From assembly GCF_025642135.1 (NCBI RefSeq), contig NZ_CP106793.1, positions 6,850,001 through 6,914,000 of the forward strand: a stretch of 64,000 nt of DNA, in the 5' to 3' direction. The position numbers and the translations under genes were made by a program. Of this stretch, positions 1 to 8,304 are shown piece after piece (positions within the stretch are counted from its first letter, which is position 1; every line of letters starts with the position of its first letter). Origin of the DNA: Streptomyces cynarae. Its GTDB lineage: Bacteria; Actinomycetota; Actinomycetes; Streptomycetales; Streptomycetaceae. The notes under the pieces are model-generated. The model searched no databases. It was not told the origin of the DNA and saw only the letters and a list, made by a program, of their open reading frames with translations.

Positions 1-309
1 GCCGCGAGAACAGAAAACCAAGGGTCTTTTCTCAGGCTACGACTGTGTGCGCAAGGGGGCGAGCTGACGCTCGCCGAGCAGGAGAGGCGGGAGCCAAGGC
101 CCCGGCAGTCGGGCGGGTTGTCCGGGTTCACGATGATCGGCGGGCGGGGGAGCGGGAACGAAGCAGACACGGCCCCTTATGGATCATGGAGGTGTCGAAG
201 CGTCACGATCTGCAAGCATGCCGTGTCCGTTCCTCCAGCAGCTCCCACGTCCGCTGCCGTGCTGGCAGCGGCCTCGCCTCGGGAGCCACGCCGGGCCCAG
301 GGCGGGGAA

Positions 310-580
310 GTCGCCGCGCTGCCGGCCGAGTTCGCGCGCATCCCGGACCCCCGTGCCGGGTGCCGACGCCGCTTCCCGCCACGGTCTCTCCTGGCGTGGT
401 CCGTGTGCGCTGACTCCGGCGGGCCACGACTCGCTCACCGCGGCGGCCGAGTGATGCCGGCGTGCCACCGACGCCGAACTCGCCGCCCTCAGGGTCGCCG
501 GCCGGGCCGGCATCGCCACCGCCCGACGCCCGCGCCGACCGGCACCGCGTCCTCGCGCTCTGCGGACTCGCATGATCGCA
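310..580 (+). pseudogene. Decayed ISAs1-like transposase N-terminal fragment
   Basis: Frame 1 from about 310 reads EFARIPDPRAGCRRRFP, which resembles the 'IPDPR...RGRR+PL' start of ISAs1-family transposases (DDE_Tnp_1-associated domain). The similarity then moves to frame 3 (GHDSLTAAAE, ending at a TGA at 452-454) and continues past the stop as DAELAALRVAGRAGIATARRP. A third frame gives RVLALCGLA near 545-570. So there are at least two frame changes and one stop, and no catalytic DDE domain follows. The assignment rests on remembered family motifs. Bases 1-310 and 580-744 hold nothing else I can recognise. Confidence 0.42.
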
Positions 581-744
581 ACCCGCGCATCCAACCTGAA
601 CGCCGCGCCCTGGACCAGCACTGCCTGTGACCCTGCCGAAAAACCGGTGGCGCCCGAACGCGGGCACCTCTAGGGTGAAGTCCGCTTCACGTGGTGGCCG
701 TTGGCCGCTGCTGTCGGCCGAGTGAGAAACGGGAGGTGTGACCG

Positions 745-816
745 ATGGCTGTCTCTGTGATGGGCGCTGCCCGCAACCAGAAGTTCGTCCACTCCACCTC
801 CGTGGTCTCCGGCTGA
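745..816 (+). CDS. Possible 23-residue leader peptide upstream of rsgA
   Basis: An ATG at 745 follows a strong GGGAGG (731-736) at good spacing and opens a 23-codon frame (MAVSVMGAARNQKFVHSTSV...) that stops at 816, 63 bases before the rsgA start. Third positions are mostly G or C, as in real Streptomyces genes. No domain is recognisable. It could be a translated leader that affects rsgA expression, or a chance short frame. A GC-rich stretch (845-875) lies between it and rsgA. Confidence 0.35.
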   Translation: MAVSVMGAARNQKFVHSTSVVSG

Positions 817-879
817 TCTTTCCTGCTTCTTCGCGCCTGTGAGTGCGCGCGGCCGGGGCCGCCCTGTGAAGGGTTCCCC

Positions 880-1995
880 TTGAATCTCTCTTCTCTTTCG
901 GTTTCTTCGGCTTCGTCGCACCCTCTGGCCCCGTACGGCTGGGACGGGCGCTGGGAAGCGGAGTTCGCTCCGTATGCCGAGCAGGGCCTCCTGCCCGGCC
1001 GTGTCGTACGGGTCGACCGTGGCCAGTGCGACGTTGTCACCCCCGTCGGTACCGTCCGTGCCGACACCGAGTTCGTCGTCCCCCGTGACCCGATGAAGGT
1101 CGTGTGCACGGGAGACTGGGTCGCGGTCGACCCTGAAGGCAGCGATCCGCGGTACGTACGGACGTATTTGCCGCGCCGTACCGCCTTCGTCCGCTCCACC
1201 TCCTCCAAGCGGTCCGAGGGGCAGATCCTCGCGGCCAACGTCGACCACGCGGTCGTCGCCGTCTCGCTCGCCGCGGAGCTGGACCTCGGCCGCATCGAAC
1301 GCTTCCTCGCCCTGGCCTGGGAGTCCGGGGCGCAGCCGGTCGTGGTGCTCACCAAGGCCGATGTGGTGCCGGACGCGACGACGCTCTCGTACTTCGTCCA
1401 GGACGTGGAGACGACCGCGCCCGGCGTGCCGGTGCTGCCGGTCAGCGCGCGGCAGGGCGAAGGGCTCGACGTGCTGACCGCGATCCTGTCCGGCGGTACG
1501 TCCGTGCTGCTGGGGCAGTCCGGCGCGGGCAAGTCCACCCTGGCCAACGCACTCCTCGGCGAGGACGTCATGTACGTCCAGGCCACGCGGGAGGTGGACG
1601 AGAAGGGCCGCCATACGACGACCACGCGCAACCTGCTCGCGCTGCCGGGCGGGGGAGTGCTGATCGACACGCCGGGGCTGCGCGGGGTCGGTCTCTGGGA
1701 CGCCGAGAGCGGGGTCGGGCAGGTCTTCTCCGAGATCGAGGAACTGGCCGAGCGGTGCCGCTTCCACGACTGCGCGCACGCCGCGGAGCCGGGCTGCGCG
1801 GTGCTGGCGGCGGTCGAGGCCGGGGAACTGCCGGAGCGGCGCCTGGAGAGCTACCGCAAGCTGCTGCGGGAGAACCAGTGGATCGTGGCGAAGACGGACG
1901 CGCGCGTACGGGCGGAGCTGCGGCGGGACTGGAAGAGGAAGGGAGCACAGGGCAGGGCGGCGATGGAGGCCAAGCGGGGGCACTGGTCGTCCTAG
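880..1995 (+). CDS. rsgA: Ribosome small subunit-dependent GTPase RsgA
   Basis: Circularly permuted GTPase that acts in late maturation of the 30S ribosomal subunit in the cytoplasm. The 371-residue product shows the permuted G-motif order of the family: G4 TKAD (158-161) comes before the P-loop GQSGAGKST (212-220) and DTPG (263-266). A C-terminal zinc knuckle has Cys293, Cys298, His300 and Cys306. An N-terminal OB-fold occupies about residues 35-95. The start is a TTG preceded by GAAGGG. The length is normal for the family. A strong hairpin follows directly, so the gene is probably transcribed alone or with the short upstream leader frame. Confidence 0.97.
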   Translation: MNLSSLSVSSASSHPLAPYGWDGRWEAEFAPYAEQGLLPGRVVRVDRGQCDVVTPVGTVRADTEFVVPRDPMKVVCTGDWVAVDPEGSDPRYVRTYLPRRTAFVRSTSSKRSEGQILAANVDHAVVAVSLAAELDLGRIERFLALAWESGAQPVVVLTKADVVPDATTLSYFVQDVETTAPGVPVLPVSARQGEGLDVLTAILSGGTSVLLGQSGAGKSTLANALLGEDVMYVQATREVDEKGRHTTTTRNLLALPGGGVLIDTPGLRGVGLWDAESGVGQVFSEIEELAERCRFHDCAHAAEPGCAVLAAVEAGELPERRLESYRKLLRENQWIVAKTDARVRAELRRDWKRKGAQGRAAMEAKRGHWSS

Positions 1996-2004
1996 CCGCG
2001 GCAA

Positions 2005-2046
2005 TCGTTCCTCCCCCAGAGCCTTGACGGCCTGGGGGAGGAACGA
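2005..2046. terminator. Bidirectional hairpin terminator
   Basis: Perfect 15-bp inverted repeat (arms 2005-2019 and 2032-2046, CGTTCCTCCCCCAG and its complement) with a 12-base loop. It lies between the convergent ends of rsgA and the downstream minus-strand regulator. There is no U-tract, as is common in Streptomyces. Confidence 0.85.
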
Positions 2047-2128
2047 CGCCCCGCAGGTGACCGGCCGTCAGGCCGACGGGCCCCAGCGGTGCGCCGAGCA
2101 CACCGAGGTCACTCGCCGGTGTGCCGGC

Positions 2129-3109
2129 TCAGCTCCGGGCCACCCAGCCCCGCTCGTACGCCTGCCAGCCCAGTTGCAGACGGGTCGTCACCCCGGTCAG
2201 TTCCATCAGCCGTTTCACCCGGCGCTGTACCGTCCTCAGGCCCAGGTCGAGCTGTTTGGCGACGCTCGCGTCGGTCAGGCCCGCCAGCAGCAGGGACAGC
2301 ACCTCCAGATCGATGCCGTCGGGGCCGTCCGGGCCCTGCTCGGTGACGCCGGACGCGCCGAGCCTGAGCGGCAGCGCGTCGCGCCACACCGACTCGAACA
2401 GCCCGGACAGCAGCTCCAGCAGCCCGCTGGCATGGACGACGAGCGCGGCCGGCTCCGAGGTGTGAGAGGTGAGCGGCACCATGGCCAGCGACCGGTCGGC
2501 GACCACCAGCTTGGTCGGCACCGTCTCGACGACCCGCACCTGTTCGTCACGGCCGAGCGCGGCGGTCAGCTCGGTGATGCCGTCGGGCCGGTCGAGCACC
2601 GCCCGCTCCACCACCACCCGGTAGCGGACCCCGCGTCCGGCCGCCTGCTCCTCCGCGTCGTTCTCCGTGCCGGTCACGGCGACCGGGCTGCCGGTGACCA
2701 GGGCGCACACCTCCTCGCTCGCGCCGAGCTGGAGCTGCAGGAACCGCTGGGTGACCGCGGACGCGCCGATCACCACCTCGACCAGGTCGTGCACCGCGGG
2801 CTCGGAGGCCGCCGCCCGGTACTCCTCGGCCAGCAGCGCGGCAGTGAGTTCGGCCCGCTCCAGCTCGTGCCGCTGCTGGGCGAGCAGCGCGCCCAGCGCC
2901 ACGCCGGGCGGTGCCGCGACCCAGCGGCCGGGCCGCCCCGACGACTGGGCGGCGAGTCCCCGCCGTTCCAGTCCGCGCAGGGCGCGCTCGGTGTCCTGCT
3001 CACCGAGCATCAGCCGCCGCGCCAGATCGGGCACGTCCGCGGCGCCCACGGACACCAGTGCCCGGTACGCGGACTCGTGCGTCTCGTCCAGGCCTATCGC
3101 TGCCAGCAT
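2129..3109 (-). CDS. TrmB/LuxR-type transcriptional regulator
   Basis: Cytoplasmic DNA-binding regulator of 326 residues. The N-terminus (ESAYRALVSVG...PDLARRL...) is a TrmB-like winged helix, the middle part resembles a TrmB/phospholipase D-like sensor region, and the C-terminal 60 residues (LLLAGLTDASVAKQLDLGLRTVQRRVKRLM) form a LuxR helix-turn-helix. This TrmB-plus-LuxR arrangement is common in Streptomyces and usually has no assigned ligand. I chose the ATG at 3107-3109 over the longer frame because GGGGAGGGAC precedes it. It is convergent with rsgA across a strong terminator. Target unknown. Confidence 0.85.
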   Translation of the reverse strand: MLAAIGLDETHESAYRALVSVGAADVPDLARRLMLGEQDTERALRGLERRGLAAQSSGRPGRWVAAPPGVALGALLAQQRHELERAELTAALLAEEYRAAASEPAVHDLVEVVIGASAVTQRFLQLQLGASEEVCALVTGSPVAVTGTENDAEEQAAGRGVRYRVVVERAVLDRPDGITELTAALGRDEQVRVVETVPTKLVVADRSLAMVPLTSHTSEPAALVVHASGLLELLSGLFESVWRDALPLRLGASGVTEQGPDGPDGIDLEVLSLLLAGLTDASVAKQLDLGLRTVQRRVKRLMELTGVTTRLQLGWQAYERGWVARS

Positions 3110-3464
3110 CAACCGTCCGTCCCTCCCCGACGACAAGTCCGGCGGCGCGTGCCGTGGCGGGAAACGGCCACGGCGCAAACCCGCCCGCCGACATCATCGC
3201 GGCAGCCCCCGCCCCTCTGCCAAGGTGACGTCGGTGCAGCCCACAAGACGTGACGGGGCTCCGGAGGCGTGCCGGCCCGTCACCGTGGTGCCGCCGGGCG
3301 GTTCCCCTGTGGGGGGTGGGATCGTCCGGCGGCGCCCTTCGGCCCCGGCCGGTTCGTATCACCGTTCGAGGCGTCGTCCGACACGCCGAGCACGGGACGG
3401 CCGCCCGGCCGGAATTTCCTGATGCCCCGTTTTCAACCGCCCCCGGCGGTGGACAATCGGGGAC
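3110..3464. other. Divergent intergenic region, no gene seen
   Basis: About 355 bases between the divergent TrmB/LuxR gene and the PP2C-like gene. It should carry both promoters. Frames open through it, but they are GC-driven and have no recognisable product. I see no clear palindromic operator. Confidence 0.5.
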
Positions 3465-4970
3465 ATGAGCCAGCAGGGGGACAGGTTTAGCGGCCACCAG
3501 GACGACTGGTGGGGGCAGTTGTACGACGACTCCACCGGGGACACGGGACCGGCTCCCGCGTCCGACACCCTCGACGACCGCTTCGCCTCCGCCGCGGGGA
3601 CGGTGGGGCAGGATGCGGCGCGGGAGAACGGCCCCCGGGAGAAGAACGCCTCCCGCCCCAGCGCCCGGCCCGAGGCCCGCACACCGTGGGAGCCCCCGTC
3701 CGCCCTGTCACCGGACCCGGTGGCCTTCCCGCCCACCCCGAAGCCACCGGCCGACCCTCCAGGGCCACCGGCCGTCCCCTCCAAGCCGGCGGCCGACACC
3801 CCGAAGCAACCGGCCGTCCCCCCGCAGCCCGCACCCGGCCCCACCGCGCCGGAATCGCCATCCCCTGACGCGCCGTCGGGCATGCCATCCCCTGACGTGC
3901 CGTCGGACCCGCCATCCCCTGACGTGCCGTCGGACACGCCGCCCCCTGACGCGCCGTCCGGCACGCCGCCTCCGCCGCCCCTCCCGTGCACCCCGCCCCC
4001 GGTGGACTACATCGGCTCCGGCCCGCCCACCTACGATCCGGAGCCCACCGCCCTCCCGCCGGCCGACCCCGACCATCTCGCCGACCTCGTCCCCGACACC
4101 GCGTTGGACGGGGCCCGGTTCGGGTCCTGCACCCTGCGGGCGGTCTCCGCGCGCGGGGACTCCGCCCGCTTCCGGGGCGAGCCGCGACGCGACTGCCTGC
4201 TCAGCGCCCGCTTCGGCACGGGTGACCAGGCGCTCGTGCTGGTCGCCATGGCCACCGGCCGACGCGGCACTCCCGGTGCCCACCGTGCCGCCGCCGAGGC
4301 GTGTCACTGGATCGGCCGTGCCGTCGGGCGCAGTCACCTCCGCCTCGGCGAGGACATCCGGTCCGCCCGGCGCGGCGAGCTGAAGTCCGGCCTGCAACGG
4401 CTCACCGACCGAAGCCTCGGCAAGCTCCGGGCCGGCGCCGCCGCCCAGGGCGCCGACCCGGAGGAGTACACCGCCGACCTGCGCTGTCTGCTGCTGCCCG
4501 CCGACCCCGACTGCCGTATCCGCGTCTTCTTCGGTGTCGGCGCCGGCGGACTGTTCCGGCTGCGGGACGGCGAGTGGCAGGACATCGAGCCGCGCGCCGC
4601 GGACACCGCCGACACCGCCGGCGAGCCGGTGGTCGGCTTCGGCTCCCTGCCCTCCGAGACCCCCGAGGGCGACCGGCTCACCATGGACCTCGGCATCACC
4701 ACACCCCCGAGCCCGTACGAACCGGCCCTCGAGCCGCCCCGTTCACCCTTTCTGTTCCGTGCCTCCGTCGCCCGGCCGGGGGACACGCTCCTGCTGTGCT
4801 CCGCCGGCCTCGCCGACCCGCTGCGCGACGAACCGGAACTCGCCGAACACCTCACGGCCCGCTGGTCCACGGGCGAGGTGCCGGGTCTGACGGCCTTCCT
4901 CGCCGACACGCTGGTGAGGGTGAAGGGCTACGCCGATGACCGTACGGCGGCCGCCGTCTGGGAGGCGTGA
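3465..4970 (+). CDS. PP2C-like phosphatase domain protein with proline-rich N-terminal half
   Basis: 501 residues. Residues 1-50 are acidic and aromatic (DDWWGQLYDD). About 60-190 are extremely proline-rich, including four 9-residue repeats of the form PSPDVPSDP. About 220-500 resemble a PP2C/SpoIIE-type phosphatase fold (RFGTGDQALVLVAMATG; LLLCSAGLADPL; DDRTAAAVW at the end). In active PP2C enzymes the corresponding strands carry metal-binding Asp-Gly pairs. Here some are altered (SAGLAD in place of TDG), so catalysis is uncertain. It is followed 54 bases later by poxB with no obvious terminator, so the two may be cotranscribed. No membrane segment is seen. Confidence 0.75.
   Translation: MSQQGDRFSGHQDDWWGQLYDDSTGDTGPAPASDTLDDRFASAAGTVGQDAARENGPREKNASRPSARPEARTPWEPPSALSPDPVAFPPTPKPPADPPGPPAVPSKPAADTPKQPAVPPQPAPGPTAPESPSPDAPSGMPSPDVPSDPPSPDVPSDTPPPDAPSGTPPPPPLPCTPPPVDYIGSGPPTYDPEPTALPPADPDHLADLVPDTALDGARFGSCTLRAVSARGDSARFRGEPRRDCLLSARFGTGDQALVLVAMATGRRGTPGAHRAAAEACHWIGRAVGRSHLRLGEDIRSARRGELKSGLQRLTDRSLGKLRAGAAAQGADPEEYTADLRCLLLPADPDCRIRVFFGVGAGGLFRLRDGEWQDIEPRAADTADTAGEPVVGFGSLPSETPEGDRLTMDLGITTPPSPYEPALEPPRSPFLFRASVARPGDTLLLCSAGLADPLRDEPELAEHLTARWSTGEVPGLTAFLADTLVRVKGYADDRTAAAVWEA
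3858..3965 (+). repeat. Four tandem 27-bp coding repeats
   Basis: Four consecutive 27-base units starting CCATCCCCTGACG, in frame within the PP2C-like gene. Each encodes PSPDxPSxx. The fourth unit differs most. Such repeats can vary in number by slippage without changing frame. Confidence 0.8.
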
Positions 4971-5024
4971 TCGCTGTCCGTGTGGATACATGGATCCAGG
5001 GACAGCGAAGGGGTGCGTGGATAC

Positions 5025-6767
5025 ATGGCCAAGCAGAACGTCGCCGACCAGTTCGTCGACATCCTCGTGCGGGCGGGGGTCAAGCGCCTGTACGGGGTGG
5101 TCGGCGACAGCCTCAACCCGATCGTGGACGCCGTGCGCCGCAACTCCGCGATCGACTGGGTGCACGTACGGCACGAGGAGACCGCCGCCTTCGCGGCCGG
5201 CGCCGAAGCCCAGATATCCGGCGGGCTGACCGCCTGCGCCGGCTCCTGCGGGCCCGGCAACCTCCACCTCATCAACGGCCTGTACGACGCCCACCGTTCG
5301 ATGGCCCCGGTGCTCGCCCTCGCCTCGCACATACCCTCCAGCGAGATCGGCCTCGGGTACTTCCAGGAGACCCATCCCGACCAGCTGTTCCGCGAGTGCT
5401 CCCACTACAGCGAGCTGATATCCAACCCCCAGCAGATGCCCCGGCTGCTGCAGACGGCCATCCAGCACGCGATCGGCCGCAGCGGCGTGAGCGTCGTCTC
5501 GCTCCCCGGCGACATCGCCGCCCAGCCCGCCCCCGACCGGTCCGCCGAGACCGCCCTCGTCACCTCCCGGCCCAGCGTCCGCCCGGGTGACGCCGAGATC
5601 GACCGGCTCGTGGCGATGATCGACGAGGCGGAGAAGGTCACCCTCTTCTGCGGCAGCGGCACCCGGGGTGCGCACGCCGAGGTGATGGAGTTCGCCGGGA
5701 AGATCAAGTGCCCGGTGGGGCACGCCCTGCGCGGCAAGGAGTGGATCCAGTACGACAACCCGTACGACATCGGCATGAGCGGCCTGCTCGGCTACGGCGC
5801 CGCCTACGAGGCCACCCACGAGTGCGACCTGCTGATCCTGCTGGGCACCGACTTCCCGTACAACGCCTTCCTGCCGAAGGACGTGAAGATCGCCCAGATC
5901 GACGTCCGTCCGGAGAACCTGGGCCGCCGCTCCAAGCTGGATCTGGCGGTGTGGGGCGATGTCAAGGAGACCCTGCGCTGTCTCATCCCGCGCGTGCGGA
6001 CCAAGGAGAACCGGCGCTTCCTCGACAAGATGCTCAAGAAGCACGCCGACGCGCTGGAAGGCGTCGTCAAGGCGTACACGCGCAAGGTCGACAAGCACGT
6101 TCCGATCCACCCGGAGTACGTGGCCTCCGTCCTGGACGAAGTGGCCGATGACGACGCGGTGTTCACGATCGACACCGGGATGTGCAATGTGTGGGGCGCC
6201 CGCTACATCTCGCCCAACGGCCGCCGCCGCATCATCGGTTCGTTCTCCCACGGCTCGATGGCGAACGCGCTGCCCATGGCGATCGGGGCCCAGTTCACCG
6301 ACCCGCGCCGGCAGGTGGTGTCGATGTCCGGTGACGGCGGGTTCTCCATGCTGATGGGCGACTTCCTCACCCTGGTGCAGTACGACCTGCCCGTGAAGGT
6401 GGTCGTGTTCAACAACTCCTCGCTCGGCATGGTGGAGTTGGAGATGATGGTCTCCGGACTGCCCTCGTACGGCACCGCCACCAAGAACCCCGACTTCGCG
6501 GCCGTGGCACGCGCGTGCGGCGCGTACGGCATACGGGTGGAGAAGCCCAAGCAGCTCGCCGGCGCCCTGAAGGACGCCTTCAGGCACAAGGGTCCGGCGC
6601 TGGTCGATGTCGTCACCGACCCGCACGCCCTGTCCATCCCGCCGAAGATCAGCGCGGAAATGGTGACGGGCTTCGCCCTGTCCGCCTCGAAGATCGTGCT
6701 GGAGGGCGGTGTCGGCCGCATGGTGCAGATGGCGCGCTCCAACCTTCGCAACGTGCCGCGGCCCTGA
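5025..6767 (+). CDS. poxB: Pyruvate dehydrogenase (quinone)/pyruvate oxidase, PoxB type
   Basis: Thiamine diphosphate enzyme that oxidatively decarboxylates pyruvate to acetate and CO2, passing electrons via FAD to membrane quinone. The 580-residue sequence aligns with E. coli PoxB from end to end by eye: GVVGDSLNP near residue 25, catalytic Glu51 in RHEETAAFAAGAEAQ, the segments CAGSCGPGNLHLINGL and GYFQETHPDQLFRECSHY, and the TPP motif beginning GDGG at about residue 436. I chose the ATG at 5025, preceded by GAAGGGG, over an in-frame GTG at 4980. The 3' end is followed by a terminator hairpin. Regulation is not visible. A general TPP-dependent oxidase with another 2-oxoacid substrate is possible but less likely. 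Confidence 0.93.
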   Translation: MAKQNVADQFVDILVRAGVKRLYGVVGDSLNPIVDAVRRNSAIDWVHVRHEETAAFAAGAEAQISGGLTACAGSCGPGNLHLINGLYDAHRSMAPVLALASHIPSSEIGLGYFQETHPDQLFRECSHYSELISNPQQMPRLLQTAIQHAIGRSGVSVVSLPGDIAAQPAPDRSAETALVTSRPSVRPGDAEIDRLVAMIDEAEKVTLFCGSGTRGAHAEVMEFAGKIKCPVGHALRGKEWIQYDNPYDIGMSGLLGYGAAYEATHECDLLILLGTDFPYNAFLPKDVKIAQIDVRPENLGRRSKLDLAVWGDVKETLRCLIPRVRTKENRRFLDKMLKKHADALEGVVKAYTRKVDKHVPIHPEYVASVLDEVADDDAVFTIDTGMCNVWGARYISPNGRRRIIGSFSHGSMANALPMAIGAQFTDPRRQVVSMSGDGGFSMLMGDFLTLVQYDLPVKVVVFNNSSLGMVELEMMVSGLPSYGTATKNPDFAAVARACGAYGIRVEKPKQLAGALKDAFRHKGPALVDVVTDPHALSIPPKISAEMVTGFALSASKIVLEGGVGRMVQMARSNLRNVPRP

Positions 6768-6802
6768 CGCGGCGCGCCTCGCTGTGCGAGGCTCCAAGAC
6801 CG

Positions 6803-6835
6803 GAACCCCGGCCCGATTCCGGCGGGCCGGGGTTC
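6803..6835. terminator. Hairpin terminator after poxB
   Basis: Perfect 13-bp inverted repeat GAACCCCGGCCCG / CGGGCCGGGGTTC with a 7-base loop, followed by TCTCGTT. It separates poxB from the convergent secreted-protein gene. Confidence 0.85.
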
Positions 6836-6862
6836 TCGTTGTGTGTCATGCGGACGGTTTCG

Positions 6863-7453
6863 TCAGTCGCGGTCGCCGCGGTCGCCCTTCTCGTGGTCCT
6901 CGTGGTGGTGACGGATCACGCGGAAGCTGCCCACGACGCCGTGCTTGACCTTCACACCGCCCCTGACGTGACGGGGGTGCACCCCGTCGCTCTGGCTCCA
7001 GGGGCCGACGACGGCGATCGGAGCGCCGTTGTCGCAGGTGGCGCCGGAGAAGACCTCGACGGTCTTCCTGCTGTCGTTGCGGATGTTGAGGCTCTTGGAG
7101 CCGAGGCCGCTCACGATCGTGACGCAGCCGTCCGGGATGGCCGGGTACTCACGCTCGTTGATGCGGACCTTGCCGAAGTACTCGTGGTGGTAACCGCGGT
7201 CGCGGTCCTCGTCCTCGCCTCGGTCGTGGTCCCCGTGCTCCTCACGGCCCTCGTTGCCCTTGCTGTTGTTGTTGTCGCCGTTGCCGCCCTGCGGGAGGGC
7301 GGGGGCGGCAGCAGGGGCGGGGGCCGCGGCGACCGGAGCAGCGGGAGCCGCCTGGACCGGCTCGGAAGCCGCGTTGGCGTAGGTGATGCCGGTGGCCGCG
7401 AGGGCCGCGGCAGCCGCGATCGCGGCGGTTACAACGGTGGAACGCGTTGCCAT
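6863..7453 (-). CDS. Secreted protein of unknown function
   Basis: 196 residues. An N-terminal signal peptide (MATRST then an Ala-rich hydrophobic stretch, cleavage probably after YANA near residue 28) precedes an Ala/Pro-rich linker. Then comes a very charged segment rich in Asp, Arg, His and Gly, and a compact C-terminal domain of about 90 residues (VRINEREYPAIPDGCVTIVS...) with two cysteines that could pair. The C-terminus is His- and Asp-rich, suggesting cation binding, which is inference only. The ATG at 7451-7453 has a consensus AGGAGA, so the longer upstream frame is not used. No family recognised. Confidence 0.8.
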   Translation of the reverse strand: MATRSTVVTAAIAAAAALAATGITYANAASEPVQAAPAAPVAAAPAPAAAPALPQGGNGDNNNSKGNEGREEHGDHDRGEDEDRDRGYHHEYFGKVRINEREYPAIPDGCVTIVSGLGSKSLNIRNDSRKTVEVFSGATCDNGAPIAVVGPWSQSDGVHPRHVRGGVKVKHGVVGSFRVIRHHHEDHEKGDRGDRD

Positions 7454-7489
7454 TTGTTTCTCCTGTCTGAGAGACGTCGGCTGAAAGCC

Positions 7490-7600
7490 GATGCGTGATT
7501 GAACGTACATACCGTGACGTTCTCTGTCATATCCGACATACCGACAATATGAATAATAATTCGTTTGGAGTAACGCCGGCTGATGTGGCGTCACCGATGA
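7490..7600 (-). promoter_or_regulatory. AT-rich upstream region of secreted-protein gene
   Basis: Around 7500-7565 the base composition falls sharply (ATATGAATAATAATTCG), unusual in this chromosome. It lies directly upstream of the minus-strand secreted-protein gene and probably carries its promoter. I cannot fix -10 and -35 boxes with certainty. Confidence 0.35.
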
Positions 7601-7727
7601 ACAGCTCCGTGTCCGGAAGTCGAGGAGAAACGCCGTCACCATGACTGCCGGTCCGTCGGCGGGGCATGCATGTCCGTGGAGGTGTTCGAGCAGAGGGGAA
7701 CCGGCATCCACCTACGGGGCGGGGGTC

Positions 7728-8210
7728 ATGAAGAGGCGAGCACGAGGGGGCGGTCCCGTGGTGATCGGGGCCTCCTCGGCGAAGACGACGGAGGAAGCGA
7801 CCGACACGCCGACGGACCGGTCGGCGGCCCCCCAGCTCAGGCGCCGGCTGGGGCGGGCGGACCTACGGGCGGTGCCCGAAGCGCGCAGGGCGCTCAGGGA
7901 GTTGCTGCGGCACTGGGGAAGGCCGGGATGCTCCGAGATAGCCGAGCTGCTCACGAGTGAGCTGGTGACCAACGCGCTCATCCACACCGACCGCGACGCG
8001 GTCCTCACCGCGACCGTCTCATCGCGCGGACTCCATGTGGAGGTAAGGGACTTCGCGGGACGCAGGCCGAGGCTGCACGCGCCGAGCGACGACGACGGTA
8101 CGCACGGCAGGGGACTGATCCTGGTCCAGTCACTGGCGGACGCGTGGGGCGTGCGGGCGCACGGTGTGGGAAAGGCGGTCTGGTTCGACCTCGGTGCGGA
8201 CGCCGCCTGA
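7728..8210 (+). CDS. ATP-binding anti-sigma-factor-like regulatory protein
   Basis: About 160 residues with a GHKL/HATPase fold of the RsbW/SpoIIAB type: the N-box ELLTSELVTNALIHT, then VEVRDFAGRRPR (G1 box region) and GTHGRGLILVQSLADAWGV (G2 box). In Streptomyces such single-domain ATPases usually bind sigma factors or anti-sigma antagonists, or act as partners of PP2C phosphatases. Here the partner is unknown, although a PP2C-like gene lies 3.5 kb upstream. The start is uncertain: ATG 7728 or the GTG pair at 7758/7761, which has a GAGGGGG just before it. A strong terminator follows. Confidence 0.85.
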   Translation: MKRRARGGGPVVIGASSAKTTEEATDTPTDRSAAPQLRRRLGRADLRAVPEARRALRELLRHWGRPGCSEIAELLTSELVTNALIHTDRDAVLTATVSSRGLHVEVRDFAGRRPRLHAPSDDDGTHGRGLILVQSLADAWGVRAHGVGKAVWFDLGADAA

Positions 8211-8250
8211 GGCGGGTGCCGCAGATGCGTGCCGGGGGAGCTGCCGACAA

Positions 8251-8289
8251 CGGGAAGGGGGCGCGGCATCGTGCCGCGCCCCCTTCCCG
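8251..8289. terminator. Bidirectional hairpin terminator
   Basis: Perfect 18-bp stem (8251-8268 with 8272-8289) and a 3-base loop, between the convergent ATP-binding protein and DUF2637 genes. Confidence 0.9.
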
Positions 8290-8304
8290 GGATGGTGTCC
8301 GGTC

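Noticed and set aside
4982..5028. 12-bp direct repeat GTGGATACATGG before poxB (4982-4993 and 5017-5028)
   Set aside because: The second copy includes the start codon; a chance or minor duplication is equally likely, and no regulator symmetry is present.
4743..6797. 684-codon minus-strand open frame opposite poxB
   Set aside because: Its composition (Gly, Arg, Val, His-rich) is that of the reverse complement of a high-GC gene. The plus strand encodes a well-conserved PoxB, and no start context or family supports the antisense frame.
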